Origin: Agarilytica rhodophyticola
Lineage (GTDB): Bacteria > Pseudomonadota > Gammaproteobacteria > Pseudomonadales > Cellvibrionaceae
NCBI RefSeq assembly: GCF_002157225.2
Contig: NZ_CP020038.1
Coordinates: 4,246,501-4,310,500, forward strand
Reading direction: 5' to 3'
Length of the DNA stretch: 64,000 bases
Under the pieces are notes generated by a model. That model saw only the letters and a program-made list of their open reading frames with translations, did not search any database and was not told the origin of the DNA. Every line of letters starts with the position of its first letter. The stretch's first letter is position 1. Shown in pieces: positions 7,759-16,978 of the stretch. The translations under genes were made by a program, and so were the position numbers.

Positions 7759-10233
7759 TTACTGTATAAGATGGTTTTGGTTAGAAACATTGGCCTGTGT
7801 GGCGGCGTTAATTAATAAACTACTCTCTTCAGCTAAGCGGGCAATACCGGGAATATCTACAATAAGTGCGACCGTACCATCGCCAAGAATTGTTGCTCCT
7901 GAAATACCTTCCACTCGTTGATAATTATGTTCAAGGCTTTTAATGACCACTTGCTGTTGCGCTAGTAATTCATCTACGATAATACCAACCTTATCCCCCT
8001 CTGATTCGACCACAACCATTAGGGAGCCTTCTAAATCGTAATTATCGACTTCAATATTAAATACTTTAGCGAGTTGTAAAATAGGAACATATTCATCACG
8101 TAACCTGAATACATCACTGCCACCAGCAACTTTGTTGATATATTCTGATTTACATTGGAGAGATTCGACAATGGACACAATGGGGAAAATATATGTTTCT
8201 TTACCGACTCTCACTAGCTGGCCATCCAATATAGCCAAAGTTAGAGGTAAACGAATAGTAATGGTAGAGCCTTGATTCACTTCAGAGGTAATATCAATGG
8301 CGCCATTTAGTGCTTGAATATTTCTTTTTACCACATCCATGCCGACGCCGCGTCCAGAGACATCACTAATTTGCTTGGCGGTGGAAAATCCAGGCTGAAA
8401 AATTAAGTCAAAAGCCTGCTCATTAGTTAAGGATTCTGCCTCTGATGCCGTGATAACTTCTTTTTCAATCGCTTTTTGTTTCAGAGATTCTGGATCTAAA
8501 CCTTTACCATCATCGACAACTTCAATCACTACGTTGCCACCTTGGTGATACGCATTTAGTGTGACATTACCTTGTTCAGGTTTGCCTTTTTGCCGTCTTT
8601 CCTCTGGCGTTTCGACACCATGATCAACTGCGTTTCGCACTAAGTGAACCAGAGGATCACCAATTTTTTCTAGTACTGTTTTATCCAGCTCTGTTTGATC
8701 ACCTAAAATCTCTAGGTTCAAATCTTTATTTAGAGATTGGCTCAAATCTCTCACCATTCTCGGAAAGCGACTAAAGACAAAGCTAATGGGCAACATCCTT
8801 ATGCGCATAACACTTTCTTGCAATTCTCTAGTATTTTGCTCTAGCTGGCCAAGACCTTCCAACAATTTAGGTAAGCGTTCAAGATCAAAGTCAGAACCTA
8901 ACTGACCTAACATAGACTGGGTAATAACCAGCTCACCAACCATATTAATTAGATTATCTACCTTATCGATACCCACTCTAATCGAGGATGATTCCGCATT
9001 AGCTTTTTTAGCAGGAGCCTTCGGTTTTTGCGCAGTTTTAGGCTTGGCTGCGGCAGCTTTTGTGGTCGCTGTATTTGCAGCCGCTTCAGTGGTCGTTTCC
9101 TGTTCCGAGGTTTTTTGCAATTCCTCAGTAAATAGACCTGAAACAGATTTTACTTCTAACTCTGAATCATCTTTGACCCACTCAAATGCTTTTTCTATTT
9201 TCTCTTTATCATCATCTTTAGCATCGAGTAGAACTATCCACCTTAGATAACACAACTCGGGATCAATGGAACTAAACTCGGGAAATTGGGAGCTTGCGGT
9301 AATGGATTTTATTTTACCGATTTCTGTTAGTGCCTGAAAAATCTTTAAGGGATCATTACCTGTTCTTAAAATTTCAACTCCAGGAACAAAATCAATTGAC
9401 CAGAAAGTTTCAATATCATCGTCATTACTATTTTGCTCAGGCTCTTTAGTTGCATTTTCGCTAACTGCTTGCACCTCTGTACTTTCTTCCATAGCACCAG
9501 GCGAAGAGGCTTTTATAACAACTTCTGATTCATCGATTACCCAGGCAAATATTTCTTCTATCTGGCTAAGTTCAGCGTCTGTTGATAACTCTATTTCCCA
9601 GTATAAATAGCTTGCTTCAGGTTCTAACTTATCGAGCAAAGGAAGCTCATCTGTTTTAGCAGAGCATTTCATCTCACCTAGCTCATTTAACTCATTAATT
9701 AAGCGTAGGGAATCATTACCCGTTTTAAGCACATCTCTACCAGGACGAAACAAAATATGCCAGCAAGGTATTTCAGCCGGTGCGCTCTCAGCGGCTGATT
9801 CTGCATCGCCGGAATCAGTCGCTGGAGCCTCAGCTTCGACGACATTACCCTCGAGCTTTGCTGAGAATTTCGCTGAAACTTCACGCGATAGTTCTGTTTC
9901 AGAGTCCTCACCAGTTTTCAACAAATCCAGCATTTCCCGTAGACAATCTACCGACTTCAGAAATAAGTCGACATCATCACCCGTCAACTCTCTCTCGCCA
10001 CCTCGAATCTGATCAAGCAACGTTTCTAAGATATGAGTAAAACTGGCAATGGCACTAAAACCGAAGGTAGCACTGCCACCCTTTATTGAATGGGCCGCAC
10101 GGAATATTGCGTTAATTGTCTCACTGTCCACCTCATCCAGATCCAACTCCATCAGTGAGGTTTCCATGATATCGACATTCTCAAAGCTTTCTTCGAAGAA
10201 TACTTGATGGAATTGGGATAAATCGATAGCCAT
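7759..10233 (-). CDS. cheA: Chemotaxis histidine kinase CheA with duplicated P2-region domain
   Basis: CheA autophosphorylates and passes phosphate to CheY and CheB. The 824-residue protein has an HPt domain with phospho-His48 (AAHSIKGGS), then two homologous modules at about 155-240 and 275-360. Both follow the pattern W-x-I-x-F-x-P-G-x(3)-L-x-TGND-L and end in W-V-x-D(E/D)SE. An Ala/Lys/Pro-rich linker leads to the P3 dimerisation helices (VGIDKVDNLINMVGELV), the P4 ATPase (HLVRNAVDHG, DDGKGLD, GRGVGMD, STITIRLPLTLAI) and the P5 CheW-like domain. The duplicated module replaces a standard single P2 and makes the protein longer than E. coli CheA (about 650). It starts 33 bases after cheY. Confidence 0.96.
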   Translation of the reverse strand: MAIDLSQFHQVFFEESFENVDIMETSLMELDLDEVDSETINAIFRAAHSIKGGSATFGFSAIASFTHILETLLDQIRGGERELTGDDVDLFLKSVDCLREMLDLLKTGEDSETELSREVSAKFSAKLEGNVVEAEAPATDSGDAESAAESAPAEIPCWHILFRPGRDVLKTGNDSLRLINELNELGEMKCSAKTDELPLLDKLEPEASYLYWEIELSTDAELSQIEEIFAWVIDESEVVIKASSPGAMEESTEVQAVSENATKEPEQNSNDDDIETFWSIDFVPGVEILRTGNDPLKIFQALTEIGKIKSITASSQFPEFSSIDPELCYLRWIVLLDAKDDDKEKIEKAFEWVKDDSELEVKSVSGLFTEELQKTSEQETTTEAAANTATTKAAAAKPKTAQKPKAPAKKANAESSSIRVGIDKVDNLINMVGELVITQSMLGQLGSDFDLERLPKLLEGLGQLEQNTRELQESVMRIRMLPISFVFSRFPRMVRDLSQSLNKDLNLEILGDQTELDKTVLEKIGDPLVHLVRNAVDHGVETPEERRQKGKPEQGNVTLNAYHQGGNVVIEVVDDGKGLDPESLKQKAIEKEVITASEAESLTNEQAFDLIFQPGFSTAKQISDVSGRGVGMDVVKRNIQALNGAIDITSEVNQGSTITIRLPLTLAILDGQLVRVGKETYIFPIVSIVESLQCKSEYINKVAGGSDVFRLRDEYVPILQLAKVFNIEVDNYDLEGSLMVVVESEGDKVGIIVDELLAQQQVVIKSLEHNYQRVEGISGATILGDGTVALIVDIPGIARLAEESSLLINAATQANVSNQNHLIQ

Positions 10234-10266
10234 AAGGTTCTCTAAAAATAAATGAAAAAGTTGTTA

Positions 10267-10629
10267 CTACAAGACTTTATTTATAGTCGCAATCAACTGG
10301 TCAGGGTTGAATGGCTTCACTATCCATCCGGTAGCACCTGCGGATTTACCTTCACTCTTTTTGTCGGCGCTCGATTCGGTTGTTAACATTAAAATTGGAG
10401 TGAACTTAAATGGTGGTAACTTGCGCAGCTCCTTAATAAGAGAAATACCATCCATATTCGGCATATTGATATCTGAGATTACCAAATCAAAACCCGTTTG
10501 ATTTTTAGCAACCTTCAATGCCTCAACCCCGTCCCCTGCCTCATGAACATCGTGGCCAGCACTTTTAAGGGTAAACCCTACCATTTGGCGCATTGATGCT
10601 GAGTCGTCAACGGCTAGAATCTTTGCCAT
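10267..10629 (-). CDS. cheY: Chemotaxis response regulator CheY
   Basis: A 120-residue single-domain receiver: acidic pair Asp8-Asp9 (VDDSASMRQ), phospho-acceptor Asp53 (VISDINMPNMDG), Thr in MLTTES, and Lys in IVKPF. Length and the SASMRQM motif are typical of CheY proteins that directly precede cheA in Aer2-type operons. There is no output domain. Whether it acts at the flagellar motor, or serves the soluble receptor array without reaching the switch, cannot be told from sequence. It lies 43 bases after the STAS gene and 33 before cheA. Confidence 0.95.
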   Translation of the reverse strand: MAKILAVDDSASMRQMVGFTLKSAGHDVHEAGDGVEALKVAKNQTGFDLVISDINMPNMDGISLIKELRKLPPFKFTPILMLTTESSADKKSEGKSAGATGWIVKPFNPDQLIATINKVL

Positions 10630-10672
10630 GAATATGTCTCCGATAAATTATGTGATGTTTACAAAGGTATAA

Positions 10673-10957
10673 TTAGTGAATGCCCAAAGCACCTTCCAGT
10701 CCAAGCAGATGTGCAGCACTGACGAATTTTTCAGAAGGCTGGTTCCAATCCAATTTAATTTGGCGATCTTTTGTCGAATTGACGAAGGCCAAAAGTAATT
10801 GTAAACCAGCAGTATCCGCTCGTTGCACATTGTTAGCTTGAACGATTATTTTGTCATGATCTTGCTGATCGACAAGCGCCTCTAATTGTTCATGTAAACC
10901 CTGCACACTGGCGATGGTTAAATTTTCAGGTAATTGAAAGTTAACTTCTGAAGCCAC
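10673..10957 (-). CDS. STAS-domain protein at the head of the chemotaxis operon (GTG start)
   Basis: The 94-residue single-domain STAS protein starts with GTG at 10955-10957; a strong GAGGAG ribosome site sits six bases upstream. The loop reads RADTAGLQLLL, so Thr49 occupies the phospho-Ser position, as in MlaB-like STAS proteins, and phospho-switching is less certain than for the STAS protein at 1042-1350. It is the first gene of the STAS-cheY-cheA-cheW-MCP run, 43 bases before cheY. STAS genes at the head of Aer2-type che operons are common, but their function is unclear. A 16-bp palindrome lies 40-55 bases upstream. Confidence 0.85.
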   Translation of the reverse strand: MASEVNFQLPENLTIASVQGLHEQLEALVDQQDHDKIIVQANNVQRADTAGLQLLLAFVNSTKDRQIKLDWNQPSEKFVSAAHLLGLEGALGIH

Positions 10958-10996
10958 TTAGTTCTCCTCAATACTTTGAATCTGGATACTTCTCAC

Positions 10997-11012
10997 CTAA
11001 GTCTAGACTTAG
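10997..11012. promoter_or_regulatory. 16-bp perfect palindrome upstream of the chemotaxis operon
   Basis: CTAAGTCTAGACTTAG reads identically on both strands and sits 40-55 bases upstream of the GTG start of the first gene of the operon. Its size and position suit a dimeric repressor or activator site. No regulator can be named from the sequence. Confidence 0.5.
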
Positions 11013-11132
11013 TTTGAAAACTTGCTACGAAAAGGCTTTATTTAAATGTGGAAATTGCAAGTGAGCACAAATAAAAAAAAACATTAGATTTTATTGAGTG
11101 GAAGGAATCGTCGAAAATAACCAAAGAGCATT

Positions 11133-11159
11133 AAAAAAACCCTACAAATCATAGAGTTT
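11133..11159 (-). terminator. Rho-independent terminator after fliJ
   Basis: Arms 11137-11144 and 11152-11159 form an 8-bp stem with one G-U pair around a 7-base loop, followed in the minus-strand RNA by a run of U (with the stem end, seven). It lies about 90 bases after the fliJ stop and separates the fliE-J operon from the chemotaxis operon. Confidence 0.7.
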
Positions 11160-11247
11160 TACGCGCAAACACAAAGATTCAGGTGTCAAGAGAAAACTGC
11201 AATTTAGTTTCATCACTCCTGTATGATTAACTCTACAGCTAAGTGGT

Positions 11248-11682
11248 TCATCTTGGCTTATAGTTTTGTGTTACCCACTCATCAATTTTGTACTGCTCTA
11301 TTTTATCGGCGATTTGCACTTCACAGCGTTTAAGATCTGCAACAAAACGCTGCAAGTTTTCAGACTTTAAGTGGCACTGCTGCCATTCCTGGCGGGCCTT
11401 TTCTAAAGTTATTTCTACTTGATTAAGGGTATTTTTTTGCTGGTCAATTAGTGTAGATAACTGTCCTAAAAAAAAACGCTTGGCAGCAAAATCATTTGCA
11501 CGAACACCCTGAATATTCTGCTTAAAACGCATGTCATAGTCATGGTAGTAATTATTTAATTCTTCTAAGCGCTGGTGATGTGCTTGATAAGATTGTCGAC
11601 ATTGCTCCAATTTTTTTGCTGCTTGCTCCTCGTTTTTGCGAGCCATATCGATAACCACCGCAAGTCGAGCTGAGCGTGTCAT
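11248..11682 (-). CDS. fliJ: Flagellar export chaperone FliJ
   Basis: FliJ is the coiled-coil central stalk of the FliH-FliI-FliJ export ATPase and an escort for empty chaperones. The 144-residue protein is almost entirely heptad-rich helix (RKNEEQAAKKLEQCRQSYQ ... RLEELNNYY ... QQKNTLNQVEITLEKARQEW), the usual FliJ size and look. Its ATG overlaps the fliI stop by four bases (ATGA). Sequence conservation in this family is low, so the call rests on coiled coil, length and its place as last gene of fliEFGHIJ. A terminator follows. Confidence 0.92.
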   Translation of the reverse strand: MTRSARLAVVIDMARKNEEQAAKKLEQCRQSYQAHHQRLEELNNYYHDYDMRFKQNIQGVRANDFAAKRFFLGQLSTLIDQQKNTLNQVEITLEKARQEWQQCHLKSENLQRFVADLKRCEVQIADKIEQYKIDEWVTQNYKPR

Positions 11683-13130
11683 TTCAGACTAGCGCCAGAA
11701 GTTGTCTTCTTGCTATTACTCGATGTACGAATGGGTTCTAGCACTCCAGATAGCATAGTTCGACTGTCTGACAAGGAACATACCTCGCCAATTTTTTGAG
11801 CAATAAACTTTTGTAAATGGGGAAAACGCTCTATAGCAAAATCTATCTCAGGATTACTGCCCGCTTTGTAGGCGCCAATCGTAATTAAATCTTGGTTTGC
11901 CCTATATAGAGCAAGACTTTGTTTAAACTTTTGCGCCATAGTAATATTTCCTTGCTCAACAATATTGGGCATAACCCGACTAACCGAAGCCTCAACATCG
12001 ATAGCAGGGTAAATACCTTGTTCAGCCAATGCTCGTGATAGCACAATATGACCATCTAGAATGGCTCTTGCAGAGTCTGCTATAGGATCTTGCAAATCGT
12101 CACCTTCGGTAAGTACCGTATAAAATGCGGTAATAGAGCCACCGCCTTGACTGGCATTACCAGCACGTTCAACCAACTCTGGTATTTTTGAAAACACCGA
12201 AGGCGGATAACCTTTAGTTGCAGGAGGCTCACCTATAGCCAATGAGATTTCGCGTTGGGCCTGAGCAAAACGTGTGAGGGAATCCATTAACAGAAGAACA
12301 CTCTTCCCCTGATCCCGATAATGTTCGGCAATACGTGTTGCCAGTTGGGCCGCACGCAAACGCATAAGCGGTGCTTCATCGGCAGGAGCTGCGACCACAG
12401 CAGCCCTCTGCAAACCGTCTTCACCGAGTATATGTTCAATAAACTCACGAACTTCTCTACCTCGTTCACCAATTAGCCCTACTACCACGACATCTGCTTG
12501 AGTAAAGCGGGTCATCATACCAAGCAAAACACTTTTACCTACACCACTACCAGCGAACAAGCCGATGCGTTGTCCCTTACCGATAGTTAATAGACTGTTA
12601 ATAGCACGGATACCCACATCGAGGGGCTCGCAAATAGGATGACGACTAAGGGGATTAATAACGTTGGTGTTTAATTCTATTTGGCGACTGTTACTGATTG
12701 GCCCAAGATTATCAAGTGCTTGACCGAGTCCATTTAATACACGACCAATCAGATGATTGCCAAGTGAGACTTTTTTGTGATCACCGAGTGGAACAACTTT
12801 AGCACCTGGTTGTAAGCCTTCGATTTTTTGTACCGGCATTAAATAGGTAATTGAGTTATGAAACCCAACAACTTCAGCTTCGAGTTTATTTCCGTTGCTC
12901 AAATGCACATGGCACTGTTGTCCCACAGAAACATTCAGACCTACTGCCTCCAAAGTTAGCCCAACCAAACGTGTTAGTCGTCCAGATGCCTGAATAGGAG
13001 CATCTAGAAACTGGTACTGGCGGTATTTGTTTAGACATTGCTCTAATGCAAAGTCGTCAATCTCGCTATTAATCATATGTTTTACAGTCGACTTATCATA
13101 GCGTTGGGCCTTGGGGGGCACTGTGTTCAT
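11679..13130 (-). CDS. fliI: Flagellum-specific export ATPase FliI
   Basis: FliI is the hexameric ATPase of the flagellar type III export apparatus. The 483-residue protein has an N-terminal beta-barrel region, Walker A GSGVGKS (194-200), GLIGERGREVREFIE, Walker B VLLLMDSLTRFAQAQREI, and the conserved PPATKGYPPSVFSKIPELVERAG segment of the F1-beta-like family. The chosen ATG overlaps fliH by 35 bases; an in-frame ATG at 13076 would remove the overlap and 18 weakly conserved residues but has no visible ribosome site. The tail after about residue 465 is Ser/Thr/Lys-rich. Confidence 0.97.
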   Translation of the reverse strand: MNTVPPKAQRYDKSTVKHMINSEIDDFALEQCLNKYRQYQFLDAPIQASGRLTRLVGLTLEAVGLNVSVGQQCHVHLSNGNKLEAEVVGFHNSITYLMPVQKIEGLQPGAKVVPLGDHKKVSLGNHLIGRVLNGLGQALDNLGPISNSRQIELNTNVINPLSRHPICEPLDVGIRAINSLLTIGKGQRIGLFAGSGVGKSVLLGMMTRFTQADVVVVGLIGERGREVREFIEHILGEDGLQRAAVVAAPADEAPLMRLRAAQLATRIAEHYRDQGKSVLLLMDSLTRFAQAQREISLAIGEPPATKGYPPSVFSKIPELVERAGNASQGGGSITAFYTVLTEGDDLQDPIADSARAILDGHIVLSRALAEQGIYPAIDVEASVSRVMPNIVEQGNITMAQKFKQSLALYRANQDLITIGAYKAGSNPEIDFAIERFPHLQKFIAQKIGEVCSLSDSRTMLSGVLEPIRTSSNSKKTTSGASLK

Positions 13131-14082
13131 GAGTATTAGTCAAAGGTTTTTGGTCTGTATTTATATCAGATGTCTGATTCTCAGAAATACTCTCAGACTC
13201 TAAACTATCATTATTTTCTGGTTCATACGTAGTATTAACTTCCAGGTTCTCAGAAGTCTCACCGGGGAGATTATTTGAATCAATACTGCAGGAATAGTCT
13301 TCAATAGCTTGTAATTCCTTATCGTCAATATTACCGGTTTCTTGTACCTGTTGAATAAATTCAGTTAAACGTGCAGCCGTTGTATAATCCACTAAGCTCT
13401 CATTGGTTTCTACCCGACAACCGCCGCTTGGAATATTGTTATCTATCTTCAATCCCCAATCACGATCTTTTGCTGGTAGGTATTTATCAACTAAATCCAC
13501 ATCAGTTTGGTTAGCAAACACATTGATATTATGAGCTCCCACAGGCAGTGCAGCCAATGCTTTTTTAATAATGGCAAGAATAGATTGTGGAGAGTTTTTA
13601 ATTTCCTGATCGATAATATGTTGTGCAAAGTGCACTGCCATACTTACTAAGATATCTTCCAAGGCGTTTTTTTGAGACTGCAACGGTTCGAACAAATGGC
13701 TGGTGAACTTACGTAGACTTCTTACTTCCTGCTCAATAAGGCTCTTTGTTTCCTTATACACTCGATTGTGGGCTTCTTTTTCACCTTTCTGCCGTCCTTT
13801 TTCAAAACCTTCGGTATAGCCTTGAGAAAAGCCTTCTTGCCTTGCTTCTTCTGTAATTTTCTGTAAGCTCTCTGCTGTAGGAAATTCACTTTCTTCTGGG
13901 TTTTCACAATCCTCAATTGCTTCTACATCTGAGTCTTTTTTTCTTTTTTCTTTTTCTTTTTTTGCGCTTAGTATCACACCCGAACCATCATCGATACTGG
14001 GTAAGGACCAGGTAGATATGGATTCTTCACTCTCTATATTTTCGAATGGAATACGATTAACTTGTTTCACACTATCCGTCAT
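13096..14082 (-). CDS. fliH: Flagellar assembly protein FliH (export ATPase regulator)
   Basis: FliH forms the peripheral stalk that holds FliI to the C-ring. The 328-residue protein has a charged low-complexity N-terminus (KKEKEKRKKDSD), a segment with small-residue repeats (EEARQEGFSQGYTEGFEKGRQKGEKEA) that shows the GxxxG pattern typical of FliH, and a conserved C-terminal domain (VSMAVHFAQHIIDQEIKNSPQSILAIIKKALAALP ... DNNIPSGGCRVETNESLVDYTTAARL). About 75 acidic, Asn/Ser-rich residues follow the domain, making it longer than enterobacterial FliH (235). It lies 145 bases after fliG, an unusually wide gap in this operon. Confidence 0.92.
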   Translation of the reverse strand: MTDSVKQVNRIPFENIESEESISTWSLPSIDDGSGVILSAKKEKEKRKKDSDVEAIEDCENPEESEFPTAESLQKITEEARQEGFSQGYTEGFEKGRQKGEKEAHNRVYKETKSLIEQEVRSLRKFTSHLFEPLQSQKNALEDILVSMAVHFAQHIIDQEIKNSPQSILAIIKKALAALPVGAHNINVFANQTDVDLVDKYLPAKDRDWGLKIDNNIPSGGCRVETNESLVDYTTAARLTEFIQQVQETGNIDDKELQAIEDYSCSIDSNNLPGETSENLEVNTTYEPENNDSLESESISENQTSDINTDQKPLTNTHEHSAPQGPTL

Positions 14083-14117
14083 TTTTTTGCCTACTCCTTA
14101 CTAACCGGAAAAATAAA

Positions 14118-14159
14118 AAGAGTACACATCATTATCAAACGCACTGCGAATATACTCTT
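14118..14159 (-). terminator. Weak hairpin with U-rich tail between fliG and fliH
   Basis: Seven-bp arms 14118-14124 and 14153-14159 enclose a 28-base loop and are followed in the minus-strand RNA by UUUAUUUUU. It sits in the 145-base gap inside the fliE-J operon, so it may reduce read-through into fliHIJ. The stem is short and AT-rich. Confidence 0.3.
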
Positions 14160-14227
14160 AATTTTATAAAACTTATATTCAGCCCCTATATTATTTTTAA
14201 TAAATTTTTATTTAGAAATATGAAACG

Positions 14228-15256
14228 CTATAACATATCTTCACCACCGCCACCGAGGTTGATTTCTCCGGCATCGGCCATTCGCCTGGCAATGGTAAGA
14301 ATCTCTTTTTGCGCAGCTTCAACTTCTGAAACTTTAACAGGACCTTTCGCTTCAAGATCATCGGCAAGCAATTCTGCTGCCCGTTTAGACATATTGGAAA
14401 ATATTTTTTCTTTAAGGATATCGTCAGAACCTTTAAGTGCAAGAATAAGAATATCAGAGGAGACTTCTCTAAGCAGTGCCTGAATGCCACGGTCGTCAAC
14501 TTCTTTAAGATTTTCAAAGACAAACATAAGATCTTGAATTTGTGTGCCCAAGTCTTCGTCGACTTCTTTTATTGAATCTAGTAATTCGCCACTGACTGAG
14601 CTATCCAAGTTATTAACAATCTCAGCAGCCACTTTGTAGCCACCCATATCTTTGGTTTGTGAACCTGCATTACCAGCAAATTGTTTTTCTAAAATATCAT
14701 TGAGTTCTTGTAATGCACTGGGCTGAACAGTATCTAAAGAAGCTACCCTTAACATAATGTCTAAACGCACTTTTTCTGGAAAAAAAGTCAGAACTTCTGC
14801 AGCTTGATCAGCATCGAGGTAAGCCATCACAATGGCTTGAATTTGTGGATGCTCATTGCGAATAATGTCTGCTACTGAACGAGCGTCCATCCATTTAAGC
14901 GTATCAAGACCTGTAGTATTACCTCCAAGCAAAATTCGATCTACTAAACTATCCGCTTTATCTTGGCCTAAAGCCGATACCAACATATTACGAATATACG
15001 CATCAGATCCCATCCCGAGCCCTGTTTGCGTACTAACTTCTTCCATAAAATTAGAAATAACAACCTCAACTTGATCCTGCTGCACATTGCTAAGGGCCGC
15101 CATTTCTGTCCCGATTCTTTGCACTTCTTTAGGCCCCATATGCTTGAGCACCTCGGCTGCAGCGGACTCTCCTAAAGACATCAACAGGATAGCCGCTTGC
15201 TGAATTTTGCTCATGCTTTTTTGTGGCGCGCCAGCACCGTCATTTGCCTCGCTCAT
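14228..15256 (-). CDS. fliG: Flagellar motor switch protein FliG
   Basis: FliG sits on the MS ring and contacts the stator. The 342-residue protein has the N-terminal FliF-binding domain (KIQQAAILLMSLGESAAAEVLKHMGPKEVQ), the middle domain with EHPQIQAIVMAYLD, and the C-terminal torque domain (FVFENLKEVDDRGIQALLREVSSDILILALKGSDDILKEKIFSNMSKRAAELLADDLEAKGPVKVSEVE), which holds the charged residues that meet MotA. Length is normal. The start overlaps fliF by four bases (ATGA). The C-terminal Gly/Glu tail GGGGEDML is ordinary for the family. Confidence 0.97.
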   Translation of the reverse strand: MSEANDGAGAPQKSMSKIQQAAILLMSLGESAAAEVLKHMGPKEVQRIGTEMAALSNVQQDQVEVVISNFMEEVSTQTGLGMGSDAYIRNMLVSALGQDKADSLVDRILLGGNTTGLDTLKWMDARSVADIIRNEHPQIQAIVMAYLDADQAAEVLTFFPEKVRLDIMLRVASLDTVQPSALQELNDILEKQFAGNAGSQTKDMGGYKVAAEIVNNLDSSVSGELLDSIKEVDEDLGTQIQDLMFVFENLKEVDDRGIQALLREVSSDILILALKGSDDILKEKIFSNMSKRAAELLADDLEAKGPVKVSEVEAAQKEILTIARRMADAGEINLGGGGEDML

Positions 15257-16929
15257 TCTTCGCTAATCCAACGTTTAAGTACTTGCGCGACACGGCCAGC
15301 ATCCTCGGCGACAAGGCCTTTGACTGCATTTAATTGTTGTTCATAGCTTTCTTCAGGGCTAGGTAGGCCCAGCGCATCACCCCCTGAAAGGGTCACGGTT
15401 TCATCAGATAGGGAGTCGAAAGAATCAATACCGGAAGCTTGCAAAGCTTCCATTTCTTTTCGTTCTTGTTCTTCTTTAGATTGCGCACCTGAGCCTGCCA
15501 GCGTTTTCAATACTGGTCGTACAAGCCCCATCAGCAAGGCGATAATAACTAGTGCTCCAGCTAAGGGCTTAAGGGCAGCTCGGAAAGCTTCGGACTCCCA
15601 TATGGGTACATTCGCATCCAGATCGCTGAGATCTGGCAAATCAAAGAAAGACTCGTTTAATACGTTCACGCTGTCACCTCGCACCGCCGAAAAACCCACT
15701 GCGTCACGTACAAGTATAGCTAAACGCTCCAATTCATCCTCAGTCCATCGAATTTTTTCTGCTTCGCCCGACTCGGCATTGATAATCGCTTTATCATCAA
15801 CCACTACCGCAACCGTCATACGACGGATTCGTCCCTTTTCGAAACGTGTGTAACTTACTGTACGGTCTAACTCGTAGTTCGTTGTCGACTGTGAGCGAGT
15901 GCGACTTGGCTGACCACCCTCGCCAGCACCGTCACCGCCACCGGCAACTTCTGGGGCGTTGCCATCGGCTGGTGGTTGATTAGCTAAAGCTCCAGGCACA
16001 CCTCCTACTCCGGCTGCTCCCACTTGTTGCTCATCGACTTTATTCTCGCTTCGAACTGCAGGTAAATCCGGATTAAAACTTTCCTCTGTTTGCTCAATTT
16101 CAGTGAAATCAATATCTGCCGCCACTTCTGTTTTAAAGTTGCCGTCACCCAGTATAGGGGTCAATAAACGGCGAATACGCAAAATGATATCGTCCTCAAT
16201 TTTGCGAGTGTAATCCAAATGCTGTGCGGCAATAGCAAGGCGTTCATCCTCCGCAGCTACTGACATTAGATTACCTTTTTGATCGACCACGGTAACATTT
16301 TCTATTTCTAATTCGGGGATGCTCGAAGCCACCAAGTTGGCAATCCCCCTAACCTGCTTAGGTTTTATTGGCCTTCCAGGATATAAATCGAGAAATACGG
16401 ACGCGCTAGGCTTACGGCCGTCGCGCACAAAGACACTGCGTTTAGGAACTGCCAGATGCACCCGGGCGCTGCGCACAGAGTTTATACTGCTGATAGTGCG
16501 CGCCAGTTCCCCTTCTAAACCACGGCGGTAGCGCATAGACTCAATAAATTGGCTGGTACCAAGTTGTTGCTCTTGATCGAGCATCTCCAAACCGAAGCTG
16601 GTATCTCCTTGGATACCATTTTCTGCTAACAAAATACGAGCTTTGTGAACACTATCGACAGGCACAAGCATGGCACCGGTGGCGCCATCTATTTTATATG
16701 GAATGTCATTAAAATCTAAAACTCGGCCAACCTCTGACGAATCCAAACGTTCAAGACTACCGTACAAAGGTTTGTAATCTTCACCCAGACTCCAAAATGC
16801 GACAGCAATACCACAAGCAACACTAGCAGCTAAACCTATCATCAGGCCTGCTTGCCGGAATATATTTAAGCTATTGAAACCTTCGAGAACATCATCGCTG
16901 TTTCCAGTGTTGGCACCTGAGTCCGCCAT
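15253..16929 (-). CDS. fliF: Flagellar MS-ring protein FliF
   Basis: FliF forms the inner-membrane MS ring, the base of the flagellum. The 558-residue protein has a transmembrane helix at about 27-48 (QAGLMIGLAASVACGIAVAF), a large periplasmic part with YscJ/FliF ring-building domains (YKPLYGSLERLDSSEVGRVLD; SSINSVRSARVHLAVPKRSVF), a Gly/Ala-rich loop around 300-345 (GGDGAGEGG), a second transmembrane helix (LAGALVIIALLMGLVRPVL) and a cytoplasmic tail that binds FliG. GAGG precedes the ATG by a normal distance. It follows fliE by 49 bases. Confidence 0.97.
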   Translation of the reverse strand: MADSGANTGNSDDVLEGFNSLNIFRQAGLMIGLAASVACGIAVAFWSLGEDYKPLYGSLERLDSSEVGRVLDFNDIPYKIDGATGAMLVPVDSVHKARILLAENGIQGDTSFGLEMLDQEQQLGTSQFIESMRYRRGLEGELARTISSINSVRSARVHLAVPKRSVFVRDGRKPSASVFLDLYPGRPIKPKQVRGIANLVASSIPELEIENVTVVDQKGNLMSVAAEDERLAIAAQHLDYTRKIEDDIILRIRRLLTPILGDGNFKTEVAADIDFTEIEQTEESFNPDLPAVRSENKVDEQQVGAAGVGGVPGALANQPPADGNAPEVAGGGDGAGEGGQPSRTRSQSTTNYELDRTVSYTRFEKGRIRRMTVAVVVDDKAIINAESGEAEKIRWTEDELERLAILVRDAVGFSAVRGDSVNVLNESFFDLPDLSDLDANVPIWESEAFRAALKPLAGALVIIALLMGLVRPVLKTLAGSGAQSKEEQERKEMEALQASGIDSFDSLSDETVTLSGGDALGLPSPEESYEQQLNAVKGLVAEDAGRVAQVLKRWISEE

Positions 16930-16978
16930 GTAAACCTCAACTATTTAGCCAGACAATCAAATAGTTCATGATTAACTA

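Noticed and set aside
11014-11040. TAAAGCCT on the minus strand as -35 of a sigma-28 promoter for the chemotaxis operon
   Set aside because: The sequence 11 bases further (GTTTTCAA) does not match GCCGATAA.
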